A program made the translations under genes and the position numbers. The notes below the pieces were generated by a model, which had not been told where the DNA came from, did no database searches, and saw only the letters and a list, made by a program, of their open reading frames with translations. This document shows, one piece after another, positions 7,714-12,745 of a stretch of 12,745 bases of DNA. Within the stretch, counting starts at the first letter, position 1; the number at the start of each line of letters is the position of its first letter. Origin of the DNA: Nitrospirota bacterium (GTDB lineage: Bacteria; Nitrospirota; Nitrospiria; Nitrospirales; UBA8639); the NCBI GenBank assembly GCA_003235785.1, contig QJYE01000142.1, positions 1-12,745 of the forward strand. The letters are read 5' to 3'.

Positions 7714-8202
7714 TCAAATTGTCGCGTTCGCTGGACTACCGGGGCAGGCGCTTCGCGTCATAGAGAGTAAATAATTCACCATCTCTCGAATATCACTTTG
7801 TTCCTCAAAGGGATTCGGTGCTCCTGGGCCGGACGTTGGTCGAACTTGCTGTAACACACCATGTTCACGCCAACTTGATACACGTCCATGGGATGCAACG
7901 CTTCTCCCTGGGGGGGGCGGCATAAATCGTCAAACGAGCCAGGTCATCTTTTTATGGGCAGCTTTATGGTAAAATTCCACCAGGCCATTCAAGTGATGGG
8001 TCTTGTCCGGTTTAACCCCGTGTCGGATAGCAAAACGTGTTTCACGCATTTCCATCCCTGGTCAAACAAAAAGCAGCGGTTCCCCTTGGTAGAAAATGTT
8101 ATTCTGGCTCATATCCCAGAAAAGAATATGGTGGAGGTATTCCTGGGGGTAATTCTTTTCCCTGATAAAGGCCTCGGTTTTTAACCTGCGGAATGGGGGC
8201 AT
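7714..8202 (-). pseudogene. Decayed gene of unknown family, broken by stops and frame changes
   Basis: The minus strand has coding-like sequence with no intact frame. From an ATG at 8200-8202 it reads 46 residues (including EAFIREKNYPQEYLHHILFW) to a TGA at 8062-8064. The same frame then continues open (METRFAIRHGV-like sequence, then NGLVEFYHKAAHKKMTW) to a second TGA at 7930-7932. From 7943 to 7776 a different frame reads more naturally (PPQGEALHPMDVYQVGVNMV), while near 7830-7770 the first frame again looks protein-like (FEEQSDIREMVNYLLSM). A run of eight G on the plus strand at 7910-7917 is a likely slip site. This pattern suggests one premature stop plus at least two frameshifts in a gene of about 160 codons. 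I cannot name the family. It is divergent from the regulator starting at 8248, with about 45 bases between them. Confidence 0.5.
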
Positions 8203-8247
8203 GATGCCTTGCCCGGCCTTTCTTTTCCTCAGACACCGGTGAATCCT

Positions 8248-9447
8248 ATGACCACGTCTCCATCCTCTCCCAAAAAGTCTTCTTCGTTACGCACGGGTAC
8301 GTCTCTTGAGCCGGTGGCGAATCGATTGGCAGCCATACGAAAGGCGCAGGGTGTGTCTCAATCGGAATTAGCCACACAGGTGGGAATCACTCGACAAGCG
8401 GTATATGCCATTGAAGGCAATCAATATATACCCAGTACGAAAATTGCGCTGCAATTAGCGGGGGCCTTGCATTGCCAGGTCGAAGATTTGTTTAGCCTTC
8501 AAGAACGCGAAGTCGTGGTTGAGGCAGAGTTACTAAGAGGGGAATCGAATCAGAAGACGCCCATGCGCGTGAAGCTATCGCAAGTGGGAGGGCGGTTGTT
8601 GGCGCGTCCAATGGCCGACCTGGGAGAGATGTTGAATTTCGTCATGCCCGCTGATGGGATTATCATAGACGAGGCGTCTAGTAAGCCTGCCAAGAAACAG
8701 GCGCATGCGAAGGTAAAACTCTTACATGCCCGCGAAGTGATTGAGCAAGGCCTGGCCATTGCCGGTTGCGATCCGGCATTATTTTTGGCCGGAGAACATG
8801 TGCGAAAAATCAATGCCCTCTCCGGCGTGACCAATTGGACCATGGGAAGTGCCAATGCGCTGCGCGCCCTTCAACGCGGCGAAGTGCATATGGCGGGGTT
8901 GCATCTGGTCGATATGAAATCAGGAGAAAGCAATATTCCCTACCTCAAACGGCATCTGCGGGGCCAGGATTTCATCGGCGTGCATTTTGCTTCATGGGTA
9001 CAAGGTCTACTCATTCAGCCGGGAAATCCGAAGCGGATTCGTACGGTTCAGGATGTAATTAAGCCCGGTGTCCGCCTGATCAATCGCGAGGTGGGAGCAG
9101 GGGCACGATTTTTCCTAGATGCGCTTGTCGAAAATGCGGGCATAACAAGGGAGACGATCAAAGGGTATGATCATGAAGTGACATCTCATTTAGAAGTTGC
9201 TCGTCATATTCGCGATGGGATGGCCGATGTCGGTGTGGGTATTGAAATTGCCGCGCATTATTTCGGGTTAGATTTTATTCCCCTCCGCGAAGAACGATAC
9301 GACCTAATCATGCGAACCGACTTTCTCAATACGCATCCTATGGCCACAAGGTTTCTAGATGCCGTGGTCAGCCACCCTTTCCGCCGAGAGATTGAAGCCC
9401 TTGGAGGGTACAATCTCAACGAAGTCGGTAAAAAACTCGAATGGTAA
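8248..9447 (+). CDS. XRE-type HTH regulator fused to a PBP-like ligand-binding domain
   Basis: The 399 residues form two domains. Residues about 23-82 are an XRE/Cro-type helix-turn-helix (a NRLAAIRKAQGVSQSELA stretch, then GITRQAVYAIEGNQYIPS), which binds DNA. Residues about 155-385 match the PBP-like domain found in MerR/XRE-linked molybdate-type sensors (PF12727 type): SGVTNWTMGSANALRALQRG, then VHMAGLHLVD, GARFFLDAL and an IRDGMADVGVGIE stretch that normally line the ligand cleft. It is probably a one-component cytoplasmic regulator whose ligand, perhaps an oxyanion such as molybdate, is unproven. The linker at 83-154 has short beta-like stretches. I used ATG 8248, although its ribosome site is poor; GTG 8239 and TTG 8209 are in-frame alternatives. 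No transporter gene is nearby. The adjacent divergent gene is decayed, so its target is likely elsewhere or lost. Confidence 0.9.
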   Translation: MTTSPSSPKKSSSLRTGTSLEPVANRLAAIRKAQGVSQSELATQVGITRQAVYAIEGNQYIPSTKIALQLAGALHCQVEDLFSLQEREVVVEAELLRGESNQKTPMRVKLSQVGGRLLARPMADLGEMLNFVMPADGIIIDEASSKPAKKQAHAKVKLLHAREVIEQGLAIAGCDPALFLAGEHVRKINALSGVTNWTMGSANALRALQRGEVHMAGLHLVDMKSGESNIPYLKRHLRGQDFIGVHFASWVQGLLIQPGNPKRIRTVQDVIKPGVRLINREVGAGARFFLDALVENAGITRETIKGYDHEVTSHLEVARHIRDGMADVGVGIEIAAHYFGLDFIPLREERYDLIMRTDFLNTHPMATRFLDAVVSHPFRREIEALGGYNLNEVGKKLEW

Positions 9448-9568
9448 AGTGAATTTTTGACTCCACCCCTCATTCATCCATTTAGCATTCATTCCTATAT
9501 CGATCGTCTATTCGGACATTCCTGACGTTTGTCACCGGGCATCCATCTGCCCTTCCTCCTCAGCCTTC

Positions 9569-9604
9569 ATTGTCATCCTGAGGCCCCGCGAAGGATCTGA
9601 GCCC
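9569..9604. repeat. TCATCCTGAG/GAAGGATCTGAG dispersed palindromic element
   Basis: The sequence TTGTCATCCTGAGGCCCC followed by GCGAAGGATCTGAG has short complementary arms (ATCCT at 9575-9579 and AGGAT at 9592-9596). It closely resembles the TCATCCTGAGCG-AGCGAAGGATCT elements scattered between genes in many bacteria. The identification rests on remembered consensus; copy number in this genome is not visible from one window. Confidence 0.5.
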
Positions 9605-9792
9605 AGGTGGATCACCCAAGTCTCAGCAAAAAAACGCTGCCTGTTCTCCCTCCACATAGCATCGTCCTTGTCGAATCTAAATTGGAGATCTGCACTTCTT
9701 CGAGGGGTATGGTGGCACGGGGGTGCGCTGTCCATCTCTCACAAGTCCGTACTCATGCCTGACCCCGCATACAGATCAAACCGCTATCGGTA

Positions 9793-9883
9793 CGGTTCAT
9801 CCCCGCGCCTGCGGGGAACATGAAATCCGCCCGGGGGGTTTAGCAAACCGTTGCCGGTTCATCCCCGCGCCTGCGGGGAACAT
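9793..9883 (-). CRISPR. Two-repeat, one-spacer type I-E CRISPR remnant
   Basis: Two identical 29-base repeats lie at 9793-9821 and 9855-9883, separated by a 33-base spacer at 9822-9854. Each begins CGGTTCATCCCCGC, has a four-base loop GCCT and ends GCGGGGAACAT. The CCCCGC/GCGGGG stem, the 29-base length and the 33-base spacer are the type I-E standard. The last base is T where the common consensus has C. In the usual crRNA orientation (repeat ending GATGAACCG) transcription would be on the minus strand, so a leader should lie above 9883; that side is GC-rich and not leader-like. No further repeat occurs at the expected spacing on either side and no cas gene is in the window, so this is an orphan or decayed array that could function only with Cas proteins encoded elsewhere. 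Confidence 0.85.
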
Positions 9884-9937
9884 CGGAGGGGGAGCGGAGA
9901 TGTCTTGTCAACGCTGTCGAGCCTGACCTCCTTTTTC

Positions 9938-9992
9938 TGTCATCCCCGCAGGTAGTCGGCGGGGATCTATCCGGAGAAAGCCAGGATGGATT
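9938..9992. repeat. REP-like hairpin element
   Basis: A perfect eight-base stem, ATCCCCGC at 9942-9949 and GCGGGGAT at 9959-9966, encloses a nine-base loop. It is flanked by TGTC upstream and by CTATCCGGAGAAAGCCAGGA then TGGATTCCC downstream. This layout matches the GTCATCCCCGC...GCGGGGAT...CCAGGATGGATTCCC dispersed elements common between convergent genes. It is not a third CRISPR repeat: spacing is 80 bases instead of 62 and the CGGT start and AACAT end are missing. No T-run follows on either strand, so it is not an obvious intrinsic terminator. Confidence 0.55.
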
Positions 9993-10031
9993 CCCAACTG
10001 AAAATGTAGGCGATGACGGAGACGGGGCTGG

Positions 10032-11147
10032 TTATTGGACGGCTTGGAGGGTGATGGAGATGGTGCGTTCTTTGTTGTGGCGGCGTAGGCCTAAGGTGAC
10101 GCGGTCTCCGACATTGTGGCGGTCTAAGATTCTAGCGAGATCGTCGTAGTTGTCTACCTTTTCCCCATCGATGGAGATGATCACATCCCCTAAGCGGATT
10201 CGTCCGGATTGGAGTTCCTGGAGACTGGTTAATCCGGCTTTGTCGGCGGCGCTGCCCGGTAGTACGCGGGCAATGACGATTCCGTTGATCCCCCATCGGT
10301 TGGCGATGGAATCGGGAATGAGTGAAATACCTAAGCCTGGCCGAATGACTTTTCCATATTGAATGAGTTGCGGCACGATACGTTTGACGATATCGACCGG
10401 AACGGCAAATCCTATTCCCGCAAAAGTCCCGCTGGGACTGACGATTTGCGTGTTGACGCCAATGAGTTTTCCTGAACTATTGAGGAGCGGCCCGCCGGAA
10501 TTGCCCGGATTGATGGCGGCATCCGTTTGAATGACCCCTTCTATGGTGCGATCGTTGACCGATTTGATTGAGCGGCCTAGGGCACTGACCACACCAGTTG
10601 TCAGAGTATGATCCAGTCCGAACGGATTGCCAATGGCTAAGACGTGTTGGCCGACACGAAGATCTGTTGAGTTGCCAATGTCGAGAGGATTGAGTTGATT
10701 TTTTGAAGCATTGATCTGTAGGACGGCCAGGTCGTGATCGGGGTCGACGCCGATCACGCGGGCGTCATGGGTCGATTGATCGTCTAAGACGACTTGAATG
10801 GAATCGGCACCATAGACGACATGAAAGTTGGTGACGATGTGTCCTTGGGTATTCCAGATGAATCCCGAACCTGACCCTTGGGGCACTTCAAACGTATTGA
10901 GTGACCAGATGTCGCGACGGACGGCCGTGTTAGTGATATAGACGACGGACTTGGCGGCTTTTTCGAAGACCGCAATGGTATTCAGTTCTTCCGCACTGAG
11001 TGAGGCATCAGCCGTCCTATGCAGGAATGCCGGTGCGGCTTCGATAGTGGCCAGGTTGGGTTGAGTCGCCGCCATGGATAGGCCTTGCCAAGCATTGAAC
11101 AGGTTGAAGACGGCGAGTAGGAGTAGGGGACGAACGGGATGGCGCAT
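10032..11147 (-). CDS. HtrA/DegP-family serine protease with one PDZ domain
   Basis: This is a periplasmic trypsin-like protease/chaperone of the S1C family that degrades misfolded envelope proteins. The 371 residues start with a hydrophobic segment (LLLLAVFNLF, about 8-17) ending near SMA-AT; it is a signal peptide or an uncleaved anchor. The protease domain covers about 60-260, with catalytic His109 in TNFHVV, Asp139 in DHDLAVLQI and Ser217 in NPGNSGGPL. A single PDZ domain occupies about 268-368 (RPGLGISLIP near the start, GDVIISIDGEKVDNYDDL later). With one PDZ it is closer in layout to DegS/HhoB/HtrA2 than to two-PDZ DegP. No activating LA-loop extension is evident. The start is ATG 11145-11147 with a weak ribosome site. 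It lies 70 bases after yjbQ on the same strand and converges with the XRE regulator. Confidence 0.95.
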   Translation of the reverse strand: MRHPVRPLLLLAVFNLFNAWQGLSMAATQPNLATIEAAPAFLHRTADASLSAEELNTIAVFEKAAKSVVYITNTAVRRDIWSLNTFEVPQGSGSGFIWNTQGHIVTNFHVVYGADSIQVVLDDQSTHDARVIGVDPDHDLAVLQINASKNQLNPLDIGNSTDLRVGQHVLAIGNPFGLDHTLTTGVVSALGRSIKSVNDRTIEGVIQTDAAINPGNSGGPLLNSSGKLIGVNTQIVSPSGTFAGIGFAVPVDIVKRIVPQLIQYGKVIRPGLGISLIPDSIANRWGINGIVIARVLPGSAADKAGLTSLQELQSGRIRLGDVIISIDGEKVDNYDDLARILDRHNVGDRVTLGLRRHNKERTISITLQAVQ

Positions 11148-11217
11148 AGTTAGATCATCTGGAAGAATTCAATGAACGCGACGAGGTTCTTCGTTGACAT
11201 GGTGTCGTGTTTGGATT

Positions 11218-11640
11218 TTATTCGCCCATGATCTGTACGACAAGTTCACGCGTTCGCGCACGGGTGTCAAAATCAATGACCACAATTTGTTGCCAGGTGC
11301 CGAGCGTTAATTTTCCCTGCATGAGCGGAATGGTGATGGATGGGCTTTGTAACTGCCCTCGCAAATGTGAGTGGCCATTGTCTTCGCCAGGATTTCTCGT
11401 ATTGTGCTCCCACTGCGGGTTGGCGGGGACGACCTGATTCCAGAACGCCCGGGTATCGGCGCGAATGCCCGGCTCATCTTCGATGATCATGACGGCGGCG
11501 GTGGTGTGCTTGATGAAAAGGGTTAGCGTTCCGTTCGTGATGTTTGAGTGGGTGACCAGATCGTGAATCGTTGTTGTCAGGTTTTCAATATGAGCATCTC
11601 CTTGCATGGAGACCTGTAAGGTATGGGATGAGATGGTCAT
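11218..11640 (-). CDS. yjbQ: YjbQ/UPF0047 family protein
   Basis: This 140-residue cytoplasmic protein belongs to the UPF0047/YjbQ family, known for weak thiamine-phosphate synthase activity; its physiological role is unsettled. The family signature is intact: Ser101-xx-Ile-x-Leu-xx-Gly-x4-GTWQ-x-Ile, ending in GTWQQIVVIDFD at 114-125. The conserved metal/substrate site is present as KHTTAAVMI at 44-52, EDEPG at 54-58 and a HNTRNPGEDNGHSHLRG block at 79-95 with His79, His90 and His92. The length matches the family. The start is ATG 11638-11640. It follows the HD gene stop by seven bases and has no clear ribosome site of its own, so translation is probably coupled. Confidence 0.96.
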   Translation of the reverse strand: MTISSHTLQVSMQGDAHIENLTTTIHDLVTHSNITNGTLTLFIKHTTAAVMIIEDEPGIRADTRAFWNQVVPANPQWEHNTRNPGEDNGHSHLRGQLQSPSITIPLMQGKLTLGTWQQIVVIDFDTRARTRELVVQIMGE

Positions 11641-11647
11641 GAAATGG

Positions 11648-12508
11648 TTAGGCCGCCACCGAGGCGAGATACTGCTGCTCCGCGGTTGAGAGAGTTCCCC
11701 CGCGAGCTTGTCGAAGGGTCGTGGTAAAACGGCCTTCCCGCGTTAAGCGACAAATGGTTTCTAAGACGTCTTGACTGACAATCTGTTGCCTGGTGAGTTC
11801 ACGCAGATAAGTGAACGCGGCTTGAAAACTTTCTTCTGACCGTGCGTAATAATCCTGCCCACGCTGCTGATTGCTATAGGCCTCCAGTTGTTCGCAGGCG
11901 ACAAGAATTTCTCCCAGTTGATGAACCCACTTGGCCGCTGTTTGGAGTTTTTCCGGATAGTAATAGTACAGCATGATGCGTTCCATCCATGGAGCCCATT
12001 CAATGTCCAACGTCTTGAGCTGAGCTTTCATGGGACCAAGACATGTTTTCAGACGGCGGGCAAACCCTAACCGCATGTTAATATGGTCGAGGACGACCGG
12101 CGTCAGCTCCAACCCCTGTTGCGTGAGTCGGTGGCCATATCGTGAAAGAAAGGCTTGCGATTCTTGTCCATAGGGCGTCCGGGGATACTTGGCTCTCCAT
12201 TCTCGTGGTCGGGTGGGAATACCTTCTTGTTTCGCCCATGACCAGATTTTGCCAAAAACGACGGGGTCTAGACCCGTGCGTCCGATATCATGCAGCAAAC
12301 AGGCGGCTTCAAATTGTTGGAGACAGGGGAGCGTGTGTCCCAAGGCCACGGCCACCGGCACACACATTCTGGCTGTGCGATGGGCATGGGCTTTATCATA
12401 GCCACGAAGGATCCGCTGTGGGTGGCATGGATGGGGAACATCATAGCATTTCAGCAAAGACGAGACTTGAACACGGGAGAGGAAGGTATGAGATGGTTTC
12501 AAGCTCAA
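11648..12508 (-). CDS. HD-domain protein, degenerate HD-GYP-like
   Basis: The 286-residue protein has no signal or membrane segment. An HD metal-dependent phosphohydrolase core spans about 41-145: a first metal ligand His41 or His43 in AHAHRTARM, the His73-Asp74 pair in a FEAACLLHDIGRTGLD stretch, and a later LDHINMRLG around 140-148 that parallels the HHE helix of HD-GYP proteins. The GYP loop itself is missing. It may hydrolyse a nucleotide or phosphate ester, but the substrate is unknown. The C-terminal 140 residues are helical and unrecognised. No ATG lies near the front; the frame is closed by a TGA at 12533-12535, so TTG 12506-12508 is the best start, with GAGGGG fifteen bases upstream, a poor spacing. 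It lies seven bases before yjbQ and probably shares its message. Confidence 0.85.
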   Translation of the reverse strand: MSLKPSHTFLSRVQVSSLLKCYDVPHPCHPQRILRGYDKAHAHRTARMCVPVAVALGHTLPCLQQFEAACLLHDIGRTGLDPVVFGKIWSWAKQEGIPTRPREWRAKYPRTPYGQESQAFLSRYGHRLTQQGLELTPVVLDHINMRLGFARRLKTCLGPMKAQLKTLDIEWAPWMERIMLYYYYPEKLQTAAKWVHQLGEILVACEQLEAYSNQQRGQDYYARSEESFQAAFTYLRELTRQQIVSQDVLETICRLTREGRFTTTLRQARGGTLSTAEQQYLASVAA

Positions 12509-12518
12509 TGCGGTATGG

Positions 12519-12704
12519 TTATGCCCCTCGCGTCACGGGGGCTGTCGGTTGAATGATGAGTGAGTGGCTCTGCTTGAGGTTTTTGAAGAATATCTTACCC
12601 GTATCAAAGGGGTCAAGAAACCCGTGCGCGGTGTATTTTTTGTGGGGATGCCATTCAGTCGCCTTCGTTTTGTACTATACTTCAGCCATGGGGTTTTTGA
12701 TCAT
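12519..12704 (-). pseudogene. Short coding-like frame interrupted by TAG
   Basis: On the minus strand an ATG at 12702-12704 overlaps a TGA of the preceding frame (ATGA). It reads MIKNPMAEV, then meets TAG at 12675-12677, then runs on in the same frame for 51 residues (including TEWHPHKKYTAHGFLDPFD, then KIFFKNLKQSH) to TAA at 12519-12521, 10 bases before the HD gene start. A CAG-to-TAG change would restore a protein of 61 residues. The overlap and spacing fit an operon, but the segment is short and plus-strand frames are also open here, so this remains tentative. Confidence 0.3.
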
Positions 12705-12745
12705 TGGCGATCGTGGTGGCTTTCTCCTCTTAGTTCAAGAATGTC
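12701..12745 (-). CDS. C-terminal end of an unidentified protein
   Basis: From the right edge a minus-strand frame reads 14 residues (DILELRGESHHDRQ) to a TGA at 12701-12703. That stop overlaps the ATG of the next short frame as ATGA, which favours a real gene end. Nothing about function can be said from so short a piece. Confidence 0.3.
   Translation of the reverse strand, partial: DILELRGESHHDRQ

Larger units (their letters stand above)
9448..10031. other. Intergenic region between convergent genes, filled with small repeats
   Basis: No credible gene is present in these 584 bases, which lie between the 3' ends of the XRE regulator and the htrA-type gene. The content is a TCATCCTGAG-type element, a CRISPR remnant and a REP-like hairpin, listed separately. 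The stretch 9448-9568 and the stretch 9605-9792 show nothing I can assign. No convincing T-tailed terminator is visible for either gene. Confidence 0.7.

Noticed and set aside
7930..8064. In-frame TGA codons as selenocysteine sites
   Set aside because: No convincing SECIS-like hairpin follows either TGA, and the second TGA falls where the coding-like signal already moves to another frame. Decay explains the pattern better.
7888..8184. Plus-strand 98-residue open frame
   Set aside because: It is antisense to the more protein-like minus-strand remnant, has no ribosome site, and its front part reads as low-information sequence.
9532..9735. Minus-strand 67-residue open frame
   Set aside because: It crosses the TCATCCTGAG-type repeat, has no recognisable motif and no supporting context.
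9723..9926. Plus-strand 67-residue open frame containing HPRACGEH and IPAPAGN
   Set aside because: These peptides are the classic false translation of type I-E CRISPR repeats; the frame simply runs across both repeats and the spacer.
9935..9966. Third, degenerate CRISPR repeat
   Set aside because: The shared core is offset by 80 bases from the previous repeat instead of 62, the loop is nine bases instead of four, and both repeat ends are absent.
12556..12745. Plus-strand open frames from ATG 12556 and GTG 12564 running off the right edge
   Set aside because: Both are open but lack ribosome sites and oppose the minus-strand ATGA junction; the segment is too short to call either one.

Overview
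This window looks like chromosomal DNA from a Gram-negative bacterium of moderate to moderately high GC. Two lipoproteins with clear lipoboxes, a TatC translocase, a periplasmic HtrA-type protease and a LolA/LolB-like protein all point to a double membrane. The gene order, the codon use and the style of the lipoproteins and dispersed repeats suggest a Nitrospira-like member of the Nitrospirota. That assignment is inference and cannot be proved from the window.

Positions 1-5200 hold a tightly packed plus-strand run: the end of an unrecognised, possibly HAD-like gene, then radA (recombination and branch migration), a LolA/LolB-like lipoprotein, tsaB (tRNA t6A biosynthesis), rimI (GNAT N-acetyltransferase), a small YdcH/DUF465 protein and tatC. 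Overlaps and short gaps (for example TGA/GTG at tsaB-rimI and TAATG just before tatC) suggest one transcription unit serving housekeeping and envelope functions. The same strand continues with a secreted seven-repeat beta-propeller protein, a short gap with a degenerate purine/pyrimidine inverted repeat, a cytoplasmic cyclophilin-type peptidyl-prolyl isomerase, and a lipoprotein whose start overlaps the isomerase stop.

Positions 7712-8247 contain no intact gene. The minus strand carries coding-like sequence broken by stop codons and frame changes, so it is probably a decayed gene. It lies head to head with an intact plus-strand regulator that joins an XRE-type helix-turn-helix to a periplasmic-binding-protein-like sensor domain.

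Positions 9448-10031 separate two convergent genes and hold only small repeats: a TCATCCTGAG-type dispersed element, a two-repeat, one-spacer type I-E CRISPR remnant with no cas genes in view, and a REP-like hairpin whose arms match the core of the CRISPR repeat.

Positions 10032-12508 are a minus-strand group: an HtrA/DegP-family serine protease with one PDZ domain, a YjbQ/UPF0047 protein and an HD-domain protein. YjbQ and the HD protein are only 7 bases apart and are probably co-transcribed. The right edge shows minus-strand coding-like sequence: the last residues of one gene, an ATGA overlap, and a short frame interrupted by TAG.
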